A DNA stretch of 15,547 nucleotides from an uncultured Lachnospiraceae bacterium (GTDB lineage: Bacteria > Bacillota_A > Clostridia > TANB77 > CAG-508), in contig CAMUZC010000034.1 of NCBI GenBank assembly GCA_947165105.1, positions 1 to 15,547 of the forward strand, read 5' to 3'. The position numbers and the translations under genes were made by a program. Positions 1 to 7,097 of the stretch are shown piece after piece. The notes beneath the pieces are model-generated. The model ran no database searches, was not told where the DNA came from, and was given only the letters and a program-made list of their open reading frames with translations. The first letter of the stretch is position 1; each line of letters starts with the position of its first letter.

Positions 1-263
1 TCTAATTCTATTTTTTCATTTACGTTTATAGAAAATACTTTTCCCTGTATATCTATTTTATATTTTGATATATTAATATTATTTAACAGTTTTGCAAATC
101 TATTTATATTATATTCACTTTCCGTTGAATACTTTATTTTATTATTTCTTACATTGATATTGTTTGTAATTAAATATCCTATCAATTCAGCTTTTACGAC
201 ATCTTTATTTGCTAAATTACTTATCTTACTTAATTCTTCTTTCACATTTTTAGAAAATGACAT
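1..263 (-). CDS. whiA: WhiA N-terminal part, cut by the window edge
   Basis: A leftward frame opens with ATG at 261-263 and stays open to the window edge (about 87 codons). It begins MSFSKNVKEELSK and contains the stretch STESEYNINRFAKLL. Both resemble the N-terminal LAGLIDADG-like domain of WhiA/DUF199, where family members start MSFS..VK.EL and carry a TEN/TES...A.K.FKLLK-like stretch. WhiA is a DNA-binding protein of Gram-positive bacteria, linked to sporulation control in actinomycetes and to division and chromosome segregation in Bacillus. The start is preceded by GGTGA with 5 bases between it and the ATG, and by a good promoter (297-325). Usual partners rapZ (yvcJ) and yvcK are not upstream: whiA has its own promoter and faces away from a synthetase gene. 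The C-terminal helix-turn-helix part lies outside the window. The family call rests on the N-terminus only. Confidence 0.72.
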   Translation of the reverse strand, partial: MSFSKNVKEELSKISNLANKDVVKAELIGYLITNNINVRNNKIKYSTESEYNINRFAKLLNNINISKYKIDIQGKVFSINVNEKIEL

Positions 264-296
264 TATTTCACCAACTTTCTAACATTATTTATGATA

Positions 297-325
297 ATAT
301 TATTTCATTTTATGTAAAATGTCAA
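297..325 (-). promoter_or_regulatory. Promoter of whiA (sigma-A type)
   Basis: On the minus strand a TTGACA -35 box (320-325) is separated by 17 bases from a TAATAT -10 box (297-302). Predicted transcription start is near 290, leaving a leader of about 27 bases before the whiA ATG. Confidence 0.75.
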
Positions 326-391
326 ATTATTTAGAATAGTTCCTATACCAGATCTATTTTGTTCGTAGAAAGTTCGAATTGCTTCGCTAAT

Positions 392-420
392 TTGACATAA
401 TATTATAATAATGGTATAAT
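392..420 (+). promoter_or_regulatory. Consensus promoter of the alarmone-synthetase-like gene
   Basis: A perfect TTGACA (392-397) and a perfect TATAAT (415-420) are 17 bases apart. TGG directly precedes the -10 box, giving an extended -10 character. This is the strongest-looking promoter in the window. Predicted start is near 427, leaving a leader of about 40 bases with an AAAGGAG ribosome site at 451-457. Confidence 0.85.
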
Positions 421-466
421 CAAGTGTACACAATTTCATAAAAAATCAAAAAAGGAGATCAAAACC

Positions 467-1327
467 ATGGCAAAATATTCATCCACCGACCTTCTCACAA
501 CCGCTTTATACAACCCCGAAAATACGAATGTAAAGCTCTTTCTTGATAATTACATTGAGTTACTTCGGAACAGAGGTTCAGAGAATGACATTACACATGC
601 CAATCGTTTACAGCAGTACAGTATTGAAAGATGCGAAGAGGATATTTTAGAATATCAGAATTACGCAACTAATCTGCGAGCTGAAATAAAAACCAACTAC
701 CCTCATTTGAATTCCATTCTTTTTGGTCGAATAAAATCTGCTATCAGTATCGACAAAAAGATAGTAAAAAATATTAATGAAGGTAAGTCAGTAGATAGAA
801 TTCGCGATACTTTCGCTTTTCGTCTAATTTTATTCAGCAACAAGTTTACAGAAATGGAGCTTATTAACGCATGTTATGTGATTATGAACTTCGTAATCGA
901 GTACACTAGGAAAAATTATATTCTCTGCGATGCTGAACCTGTTCAGGCAACCACGATTGATACATCAAATTTTCCAGATATAATAATTCCTAAAAAATCC
1001 TTGATACATCCTAAGTATCTGGATAGTGTAAAGGATTATATCTGCAATCCTAAAGAAAACTCTTATCAGTCATTGCACACAGTGTTTAGATTCCTGACAG
1101 GAGGAAAATATTTTGAATTCCAAATACGTACACTCGATATGCATAAACGTGCCGAATCAGGCGATGCTGAATGGTCATCATACAAAAAGAGAAAATATAG
1201 TTCTTCTTTAAAGATTGACCGTTCCCTTGTGCATATCCCTGGGTTTGGCGCAGATCATAGCGGTAAACCATTTGATTATGTTGGTCTTGAAGAAGGACTC
1301 CCTATTTTCGTTAGTCCAACAATTTGA
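467..1327 (+). CDS. RelA/SpoT-type (p)ppGpp synthetase domain protein, single domain
   Basis: The protein has 286 residues and contains one RelA/SpoT nucleotidyltransferase domain (about residues 80-245). It has no HD hydrolase domain and no TGS/ACT tail, so it resembles a small alarmone synthetase, which transfers pyrophosphate from ATP to GDP/GTP. Synthetase landmarks are present: the G-loop GRIK (87-90), acidic D114 in DTFAFRLIL, the NPKENSYQSLH segment (194-204), and E217, R221 and H226 in the EFQIRT..MH segment ending in AEW. A serine replaces the usual glycine in the N-G-Y-Q part. ATG at 467 follows AAAGGAG with nine intervening bases. The gene is monocistronic, with its own promoter and terminator. 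Its base composition is clearly richer in G+C than prmC or whiA, which suggests later acquisition. Catalytic residues look intact, so an active enzyme is likely. Whether it is a housekeeping SAS or a toxic one (toxSAS) cannot be told from sequence alone, and no obvious antitoxin gene adjoins it. Confidence 0.82.
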   Translation: MAKYSSTDLLTTALYNPENTNVKLFLDNYIELLRNRGSENDITHANRLQQYSIERCEEDILEYQNYATNLRAEIKTNYPHLNSILFGRIKSAISIDKKIVKNINEGKSVDRIRDTFAFRLILFSNKFTEMELINACYVIMNFVIEYTRKNYILCDAEPVQATTIDTSNFPDIIIPKKSLIHPKYLDSVKDYICNPKENSYQSLHTVFRFLTGGKYFEFQIRTLDMHKRAESGDAEWSSYKKRKYSSSLKIDRSLVHIPGFGADHSGKPFDYVGLEEGLPIFVSPTI

Positions 1328-1333
1328 TTTTTA

Positions 1334-1368
1334 GGCATTCCCATTATATTTCGGGAATGCCTTTTTTT
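1334..1368 (+). terminator. Intrinsic terminator of the synthetase gene
   Basis: GGCATTCCC (1334-1342) pairs perfectly with GGGAATGCC (1353-1361), a 9-bp stem with a 10-base loop, followed by seven T. It starts 7 bases after the stop codon. The minus-strand side has no clean T-run, so it is a weaker stop for the convergent ung gene, whose stop codon overlaps the T-run. Confidence 0.9.
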
Positions 1369-2032
1369 ATAAAATATTTTCAATCTGCCAATCAATTGGC
1401 TCTAATCCATTTTTTTCTAAAAACTCATTTGCTTTAACAAAATGATTATTTCCAAAGAAACCATTTCTAGCAGAAAACGGACTTGGATGAGCTGATTGCA
1501 ATACTAAATGATTTGGATTTTTTAACAAAGACTCCTTTGATTTTGCAAAATTTCCCCAAAGCATAAAAACAACTGGTTCTTCTTTTTTATCAATTTCCTT
1601 AATAATTCTATCTGTAAAAATTTCCCAACCCTTTCCTCTATGAGATGCAGGCATGTCTTTTTGAACAGTAAGTACTGAGTTTAGAAGTAATACCCCTTGT
1701 TCTGCCCACTTTACAAGATATCCATTGTTTGGAATATAACATCCAAGTTCATTATTTAGTTCCTTATATATATTTTTTAGTGATGGTGGAATTTTTACTC
1801 CAGGACACACTGAAAATGAAAGTCCATGTGCCTCCCCCTCACCGTGGTATGGGTCTTGTCCAAGTATTACAACTTTAACTTTATCAAAAGGTGTATATTT
1901 TAGAGCAGCATATATATTTTTCTTTTCAGGAAATACGGTATGATTTTCATATTCATTTTCTACAAAATCATGTAACTTAATATAGTAATCTTTTTTTGCC
2001 TCTTCTTCTATTATATTTTTAAAATTATTCAT
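1367..2032 (-). CDS. ung: Uracil-DNA glycosylase, family 1
   Basis: The 221-residue protein removes uracil from DNA, the first step of base-excision repair. Family-1 signatures are present: GQDPYH at 58-63 with catalytic Asp60, followed by GEGEAHGLSFSV; LLLNSVLTV around 115-123; FMLWGNFAKSK; and the HPSPFS loop at 182-187. Length is normal for the family. The frame is open upstream to 2131, but I place the start at ATG 2032 (MNNFKN): it has a GAAGGAGAACG ribosome site at the right distance, and the extra 33 residues are not family-like and overlap the divergent 6S promoter. It is transcribed leftward alone, converging on the synthetase gene. No convincing promoter was found. A TATAGT -10-like element lies near 2080-2090 without a good -35. 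Confidence 0.95.
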   Translation of the reverse strand: MNNFKNIIEEEAKKDYYIKLHDFVENEYENHTVFPEKKNIYAALKYTPFDKVKVVILGQDPYHGEGEAHGLSFSVCPGVKIPPSLKNIYKELNNELGCYIPNNGYLVKWAEQGVLLLNSVLTVQKDMPASHRGKGWEIFTDRIIKEIDKKEEPVVFMLWGNFAKSKESLLKNPNHLVLQSAHPSPFSARNGFFGNNHFVKANEFLEKNGLEPIDWQIENIL

Positions 2033-2112
2033 TTTTCGTTCTCCTTCTACATATCTTTTTTGTTTGTAAAATCTCATACATATACTATAACAAAAAATTC
2101 CAAAAATTACTA

Positions 2113-2141
2113 TTGCTATTTTTAAAATCATATGATAATAT
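2113..2141 (+). promoter_or_regulatory. Promoter of the 6S RNA gene
   Basis: TTGCTA (2113-2118), a 17-base spacer and TAATAT (2136-2141) give a good sigma-A-type promoter. It places the transcription start near 2148-2150, shortly before the structured RNA. Confidence 0.65.
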
Positions 2142-2159
2142 ATAGTTAAGTAATAAATA

Positions 2160-2358
2160 AATTACAAATAATCCCTGCGTAGTGCGTGTAGATTGGAATT
2201 TTAGAACCAACAAACGATAAACGGGAGTCCGCCTTTGGATGTGGCGTGTAGGCTTGCATTTATGTAAGAAACCCAGGAGCATTCAACAAGACACCCACCT
2301 GTGAAAGCAGGTCCTTAAAATTTCACTTGGACTTACGGCTAATGTGGGGCTTTTTTTT
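2160..2358 (+). ncRNA. ssrS: 6S RNA (RNA polymerase regulator)
   Basis: No gene is encoded in the 346 bases between ung and prmC. The rightward strand instead carries a structured RNA. CCCTGCGT (2173-2180) can pair with ATGTGGGG (2342-2349) over 8 bp with G-U pairs, closing the molecule. Internal hairpins include CTTGCA/TGTAAG with a 4-base loop and ACCTG/CAGGT with a 6-base loop. The GACACCCACCTG...CAGGTCC block resembles the conserved GACACatTCACCTTG...CAAGGG part of E. coli 6S RNA, and the long closed rod with a central bubble fits that family. Eight T follow the closing stem at 2351-2358. 6S RNA mimics an open promoter and binds the housekeeping RNA polymerase holoenzyme in stationary phase. 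The 5' end is inferred from the promoter and may lie near 2149. The call is from memory of the family, not from a covariance-model search. tmRNA, SRP RNA and RNase P RNA do not fit. Confidence 0.8.
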
Positions 2359-2378
2359 GTTCAAAAAGGAGAAATAAA

Positions 2379-3231
2379 ATGAACATAAATGACCTATTAA
2401 TTGAAGGAAGAAAATATTTACTAGATTCACGGAATTGAAGATATCCCGCTAAAAATTCGACTTTTAGCAGAACATGTTCTAAACATGAATAAATTCGAAC
2501 TAGTAATTAATCATACTCAAGAAATTCCAGAAGAAAAGATAAATGAATTTAAATCTGGGTTAGAAAAATTAAAAAACAATACACCAATTCAATACATAAC
2601 AAATCATCAAGAATTTATGAAACTAGATTTTTATGTGGATGAAAATGTACTAATACCACAACCTGACACAGAAATTTTGGTTGAAGAAGTTTTAAAATAC
2701 GTCGAACATATTGATAAAACCAAATCTTCAAAAATAAAAATTTTAGATTTGTGTACAGGAAGTGGTGCTATTGCAGTTTCACTTGCCAAATATATTGATA
2801 ATTGTGAAATAACCGCAACAGACATAAGCAATAAAGCAATTCAGATTGCAAAACTTAATGCAGAAAAAAATTTAGTGCATACTAAAATAAATTTCATTGA
2901 ATCAAATATGTTTGAAAATATACCCGAAACCAAATATGATATTATAGTATCAAATCCACCATACATTGAAACAGATATTATTAATACTTTATCACAGGAA
3001 GTTCAAAAAGAACCTCATCTTGCTTTAGACGGTGGATATGATGGATTAAAATTTTATAAAATAATTGCAAATAACTCTTATAATTATTTATCTGAAAATG
3101 GAAAAGTATTCTTAGAAATAGGCTTTAATCAAAAAGATAAATTATACGATATCATCAATAATTCAGAGCATTTTAAGAATCCTACTTGTATAAAAGATCT
3201 GGAACAAAATGACAGAGTTATTATATTTTAG
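2379..3231 (+). pseudogene. prmC: Release-factor glutamine methyltransferase with a 5' frameshift
   Basis: PrmC/HemK methylates the glutamine of the GGQ motif in release factors RF1/RF2, using SAM. The initiator fits ATG 2379 (AGGAG at 2367-2371), which encodes MNINDLLIEGRKYLLDS and then meets TGA at 2436-2438. The family-like continuation (HGIEDIPLKIRLLAEHVL, then MNKFELV from 2485) is in the +1 frame, so one extra base lies in about 2424-2433. The rest is intact: IPQPDTE, the SAM loop DLCTGSGAIAVSLA and the catalytic NPPY. From ATG 2485 alone a 248-residue protein lacking about 35 N-terminal residues of the release-factor-binding domain could be made, but that ATG has no clear ribosome site. 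This is a true lesion, a sequencing error or a translational frameshift. The methyltransferase domain shows no sign of decay. Confidence 0.85.
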
Positions 3232-3238
3232 ATAAAAC

Positions 3239-3280
3239 AAAAGTGACGTATATCTTAAGTAAAAGATATACGTCACTTTT
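3239..3280. terminator. Bidirectional intrinsic terminator between prmC and the acyltransferase gene
   Basis: A perfect 16-bp stem (3241-3256 with 3263-3278), extendable by two A-T pairs, has a 6-base loop. A-rich on one side and T-rich on the other, it serves both the rightward prmC and the leftward lipid operon, whose last stop codon is at 3283-3285. Confidence 0.92.
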
Positions 3281-3282
3281 AT

Positions 3283-4065
3283 TTATACCTGTTCTATTTT
3301 TCTATACTCAATAACTTCTATATTACTATTCTTACTTCTCTCAACCATACACTCATACACTCTATTTCTCAAATCTTCCTTTTTCTCTTTTACTGATTCC
3401 AAACTATCATCAGCATAAAAAGGACCATCAATATAGCTAACAATCTGAACCTTATCCCCATTTTTTCCACGTTTTTGATACGTATTTGTAACACAAAAAA
3501 CAGGTTTTCCTAAGTCCACTGGATACTTAAAAGACACAGACTTAAATGGTCTAATCTTTGTATAATATGGCCAAATATGAGCTTCCGGATAGATAGTAAT
3601 AGAATATTTCTTTTGAATCTTTTCATCAATACATGCTAAAAAATTCTTCATAGCCCCTTTATTTCCCGGAACAGGAACTGCTCCAAGCATTTCAACTAGC
3701 CAACCAAAAGGCTTAACAGAAATATTTTCAGGATTTACAATCAAAAAATTTCTCTTTGGATAATTAGCAAGACTTGGAATAAAAGTATCTGCAAAAACCT
3801 GAGTATGATTTGCATACATAAAATAGCCAGTTTTACTGCAACTTTTAAGCTTCTCCCTTCCAACAAACCTAATTCTAAACTTCAGCTTAGCATACCCCCA
3901 TTTAATAGGCATACTAACAACATTCTGAATGAACAATGAACACAAATTCCATAGCATTCCATGACGATACCTATACCCCTCATCAATAACCCTCGGAACA
4001 ATCTTAGCACTCGAAAACTCATCATTCAATTCATCACTATAAAAAATAACCTTCTTATCATCCAT
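3283..4065 (-). CDS. PlsC-like glycerophosphate/lipid acyltransferase
   Basis: The protein has about 260 residues and resembles the PlsC/LPLAT superfamily, which transfers fatty acyl groups to lysophospholipids or related acceptors at the membrane. Visible motifs are NHTQVFAD (residues 86-93), the NFLIVNPE/GAVPVPGNKGAMKNF region (substrate-binding block) and YPEAHIWPYY (159-168). The first motif is unusual: five residues separate His87 and Asp93 instead of the canonical four. The frame is open to 4185, but residues 1-37 of that longer version are encoded largely by repeat copy A, so a start at ATG 4065 (upstream GGGATGAG) or ATG 4074 is more likely. It is the last gene of the leftward lipid operon, after the GT8-PlsC fusion, from which repeat A separates it. 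Substrate unknown. Confidence 0.75.
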   Translation of the reverse strand: MDDKKVIFYSDELNDEFSSAKIVPRVIDEGYRYRHGMLWNLCSLFIQNVVSMPIKWGYAKLKFRIRFVGREKLKSCSKTGYFMYANHTQVFADTFIPSLANYPKRNFLIVNPENISVKPFGWLVEMLGAVPVPGNKGAMKNFLACIDEKIQKKYSITIYPEAHIWPYYTKIRPFKSVSFKYPVDLGKPVFCVTNTYQKRGKNGDKVQIVSYIDGPFYADDSLESVKEKKEDLRNRVYECMVERSKNSNIEVIEYRKIEQV

Positions 4066-4112
4066 AACACTCATCCCATTTTTATAAATACTTAACTTAC
4101 CTCCGTAGAGTA

Positions 4113-4271
4113 GTCCAAATGTCAAAAAAGGTCGACTAGCTAAATTTATTAATGCGCAGTGGAGTGCGCAGTTTGGCGCCCCCACCTACCGTCTTCATCG
4201 ACACTCCAACGCCAGCAAACGAACGGAGCATTAATAACATTTAGCTAATCGACTTTTTTCGACATTTGGAC
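4113..4271. repeat. Palindromic intra-operon repeat, copy A
   Basis: An imperfect palindrome of 159 bp. The outer arms (4113-4145 and 4239-4271) pair over 33 positions with three near-misses that become G-U pairs on one strand or the other. The inner arm TTATTAATGC/GCATTAATAA continues the stem after a one-base bulge. The GC-rich core contains TGCGCA-GTGGAG-TGCGCA, a 6-bp hairpin, then TTTGGCG...CGCCAGCAAA. It lies 14 bases past the stop of the GT8-PlsC gene and about 47 bases before the acyltransferase start. CCGTAGAGTA (4103-4112) precedes it, as in copy C. Confidence 0.9.
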
Positions 4272-4285
4272 GGCTCCCTAAAAAA

Positions 4286-6085
4286 CTAAACCGTTTCTTT
4301 ATCTTCAAGTATATCATACTCAAGTGGAACCCCATAAAAATCCTCATATATATCTTTCCAAACTTGATAATTCTTATCCCTCATCATAACAGTATTATCT
4401 TTCTCACTCAAATTACAATCAGGATAAATTGGCTTACCAATATTAACAATATACTCTTGAATAGGAAATCCATCTTCACCAATAATATCACTATCTTCCA
4501 TAGTAATAAAAATAGGAATAACCGGAACCTTACTTCTAGCAGCGAAATTAAAAGCACCATTTTTCAAAGGCTTTGGTTTTCTATAATTCCACCACATACT
4601 TTGTTCTGGATAAACTAATATAAAATCTCCTCTTTTTAAAATAACATCAACAGCTTTAATAAATTCCATCATTGTTCTTTTATTAGAACTTAATGGTAAC
4701 GTATCACAATTTCTAAAGAAGAAACCATATAACCCTGGAAAATTAGTATAATTTCCTTCTCTTATAACCTTAAATAATTTTTTATACTTATCTTGTCCTG
4801 CAATTCTAAATACTTTTTCAACTGTAAATGAATCATATGGATTAAAATGGTTACAGGTAATAATTGCACCTGATTTAACACTCTGTAAATTTTCAATTCC
4901 TCTTATTTCTTTAATTATCAATTTATTTTCTTTGATTAAATCATTAACTAATCTTTCAGCCATTTTAGTAGCCATTTTACTTTTTATTTGACTCATTTTA
5001 CTTGATTTTAAATAATCAATATCATCTGGTTCAAGTGGTATTGTTGGTGGATCATCTTCAACATCTACATCAAAAACTCCACTTTCTTCCAATTTTCTTA
5101 TTTTTTCTAAAACCTCTAATCTATCCTTAGATTTTTCAACAGTTTCTGTATTTTTTTTATTCAATCTATCATCTCCAACGCAATCAGCTTCATATTTTGC
5201 AAGTTCAACAAGCCTTTTTGCATTTTCAAAATCATCAAATTTTTGCTTTTCTGTATAATTTTTTTGCATTTTAATGATTTCATCATAAAATTCCGTTTTT
5301 TGTGCATATTTCCAGAAGAAATCTTGATATAGAACATTGTCATAATGCCATGGTTTATAATTTAAATTATAATGCACCAATTTTACATCATTTGCATCTA
5401 TTCCTAATTCAGGCATTGGCATTGCATTCCATACATTATCTACGATTTTTACTCTACCTTTACACAATCTATTTAAGTAGTCCTGATCTTGTGCTACAGT
5501 GAATTTCATATTTTCTAATAAATATAAAAATTTTTCTTGAAACTTGAATCTTCTTAGTTCACTTAAGTTCATAAGTAAAATTCCAGCATTGAAATAGTTA
5601 TTGTAATCTCTTACTCCTACAACTTTTTCAACATATTCTTTAAATATATCTACGGTTTGAACTGCTCCATCTGGAACACCTGCTACTAAATTACTTCCCA
5701 TATCTATATTATATAATTCAGCTATATCACCCATAATTGTTATATCACTGTCGAGATATAATGCTTTTGAATATTGAGGATATAAATCAGGCACAAACAA
5801 TCTAAAGTATGTTGTTTTTGTATAATAATCCCTAGTGTATAATTTGTCTTTTACTCTCTCTATATAATAATTTAAATCTACAAATTCTATATTAACATTC
5901 TCTCTTTGATATTTATTTATTTTTCTTTTGTTTTCTTCACTTACATTTGTATGTAAAACTTTAACTGAATAGTAATAATTCTTTGATGAATTATCTATTA
6001 ATGATTCCAATGTTACTGCTAAAAATGGTATATATCCATCATCTACTGCAAAAAATATTGGTATTACTTCTAAATTATTTTCCAT
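4286..6085 (-). CDS. GT8 glycosyltransferase fused to a PlsC-like acyltransferase
   Basis: A 599-residue two-domain protein. Residues 5-270 form a GT-A glycosyltransferase of family 8: an IPIFFAVDDGYIPFLAVTLESL N-terminus, the metal-binding DSD at 112-114 in ALYLDSDI, the YFNAGILLMNL block, AQDQDYLN (198-205) and a late metal-ligand motif H238...KPW. Residues 275-345 are a charged helical linker. Residues 385-590 form an acyltransferase with canonical NHFNPYDS (HX4D, His413/Asp418), the TLPLSSNKRTM block and YPEQSMWW (492-499). No signal peptide or clear membrane segment is seen. The start follows GAGGGAG at good spacing and lies 12 bases after the preceding GT8 gene. A sugar transfer and an acylation on the same acceptor are inferred, for example on a glycolipid or lipoglycan. 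The acceptor is not known. Confidence 0.88.
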   Translation of the reverse strand: MENNLEVIPIFFAVDDGYIPFLAVTLESLIDNSSKNYYYSVKVLHTNVSEENKRKINKYQRENVNIEFVDLNYYIERVKDKLYTRDYYTKTTYFRLFVPDLYPQYSKALYLDSDITIMGDIAELYNIDMGSNLVAGVPDGAVQTVDIFKEYVEKVVGVRDYNNYFNAGILLMNLSELRRFKFQEKFLYLLENMKFTVAQDQDYLNRLCKGRVKIVDNVWNAMPMPELGIDANDVKLVHYNLNYKPWHYDNVLYQDFFWKYAQKTEFYDEIIKMQKNYTEKQKFDDFENAKRLVELAKYEADCVGDDRLNKKNTETVEKSKDRLEVLEKIRKLEESGVFDVDVEDDPPTIPLEPDDIDYLKSSKMSQIKSKMATKMAERLVNDLIKENKLIIKEIRGIENLQSVKSGAIITCNHFNPYDSFTVEKVFRIAGQDKYKKLFKVIREGNYTNFPGLYGFFFRNCDTLPLSSNKRTMMEFIKAVDVILKRGDFILVYPEQSMWWNYRKPKPLKNGAFNFAARSKVPVIPIFITMEDSDIIGEDGFPIQEYIVNIGKPIYPDCNLSEKDNTVMMRDKNYQVWKDIYEDFYGVPLEYDILEDKETV

Positions 6086-6097
6086 TTTTACTCCCTC

Positions 6098-6928
6098 TCA
6101 TTTGTTTACTTTCATAAATTCTTCTTTTACTTTCAAATATTCATTTAAATCATCATCAAACGCATAACATTTTAAAACTTTATGTACTTCATTTATATGC
6201 CATTGTTTAAAATTTTCTGTATGAGGATATGGTAAAAACATTAATCTTTTACAGAAATGACATACTACTGTATCTTTTCTATTGAATTTTGATTGTTCAT
6301 TAAATCTACGTGGCAATAATAATTTTTTTGTTGTTGACCAAAAAATTGCATCTTGATCAGCAAAAAGCATTTTCTTATTTTTTATTCTTTCTCTTGCTTT
6401 AGCAAGTAAACATGTTTCTGCAATTTTATTCATATTCAATAATAACATTCCTGCATTAATATAATCAGGTCTTATAAGCCAACATCCATATTTTTCCTTA
6501 ACAGCTGCATATTCGTAATCTGTAACATCAATATTATATAATTTTGAAATGTCATCACCTATCATCATATCGATGTCTAAATATAATAATTTTTCTGGCA
6601 TATCTGGTACTAAATCTGCTAATAAACGTAATAAAGTATATGGTGTGCAATATGCATTTTCATTTTTACAATTTGCAAATTCTTTCTCATATATATCAGT
6701 TACATCAACTTTTATTACTCTATTATTTTCATTTTTTGATTTGACCACATGGTCTAAAAAGTCAACCTGTTCATCTGTTATTGAAACAAAATCTGGATTG
6801 AGTCTTGAAACATCCATTGTAAATATATAACATGTTATATCCTCTTTTGTTCTATTAGTCATTGATATTAGCTGTGTTAAAGCTCCATCAAAGACTTTTT
6901 TATTTCCACATAAAAGTATATTTACCAT
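6098..6928 (-). CDS. GT8 family glycosyltransferase
   Basis: This 276-residue protein is a stand-alone GT-A glycosyltransferase of family 8, using a nucleotide sugar and a divalent metal. It begins MVNILLCGNKKVFDGALTQL, carries the DID metal motif at 118-120 in LLYLDIDMMIG, INAGMLLLNMN around 157-167 and ADQDAIFW around 190-197. A later HFCKR...PH region may supply the distal metal ligand. The frame extends to an upstream ATG at 6955, but the promoter predicts transcription from about 6953, and AGAGGAG precedes ATG 6928, so 6928 is the start. It is the first gene of a leftward operon with the GT8-PlsC fusion and the lone acyltransferase. Acceptor unknown. It may add a sugar before or after the fusion protein acts. 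Confidence 0.87.
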   Translation of the reverse strand: MVNILLCGNKKVFDGALTQLISMTNRTKEDITCYIFTMDVSRLNPDFVSITDEQVDFLDHVVKSKNENNRVIKVDVTDIYEKEFANCKNENAYCTPYTLLRLLADLVPDMPEKLLYLDIDMMIGDDISKLYNIDVTDYEYAAVKEKYGCWLIRPDYINAGMLLLNMNKIAETCLLAKARERIKNKKMLFADQDAIFWSTTKKLLLPRRFNEQSKFNRKDTVVCHFCKRLMFLPYPHTENFKQWHINEVHKVLKCYAFDDDLNEYLKVKEEFMKVNK

Positions 6929-6959
6929 CTTTTCTCCTCTTTTTTTATAATTCATTGTT

Positions 6960-6988
6960 ATTATATACTATATTACTTTTTTTTGCAA
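6960..6988 (-). promoter_or_regulatory. Promoter of the glycosyltransferase/acyltransferase operon
   Basis: On the minus strand TTGCAA (6983-6988), a 17-base A-rich spacer and TATAAT (6960-6965) form a near-consensus promoter. It gives a leader of about 25 bases and excludes the longer upstream start of the first gene. Confidence 0.78.
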
Positions 6989-7053
6989 ATTAATATTCTA
7001 TTTTTAAGTACAATTCAAAAACTTTGAGAATTTCTTTTAAAAATATAATTATA

Positions 7054-7091
7054 TAAAAAAACTGCCAGGAAATAAACATATCCTGACAGTT
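7054..7091 (-). terminator. Intrinsic terminator of the kinase-like gene
   Basis: On the minus strand AACTGTCAGGA (7081-7091) pairs with TCCTGGCAGTT (7060-7070), an 11-bp stem with one U-G pair, followed by seven T (7054-7060). It begins 6 bases past the stop of the gene ending at 7098. Confidence 0.88.
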
Positions 7092-7097
7092 AAATTA

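Noticed and set aside
2033..2131. Longer ung start with a hydrophobic N-terminal segment
   Set aside because: The extension is absent from family 1 enzymes and overlaps the 6S promoter, and a good ribosome site precedes ATG 2032.
4066..4185. N-terminal extension of the small acyltransferase (frame open to 4185)
   Set aside because: These codons come largely from repeat copy A and are not family-like. The ribosome-site evidence supports a start at 4065 or 4074.
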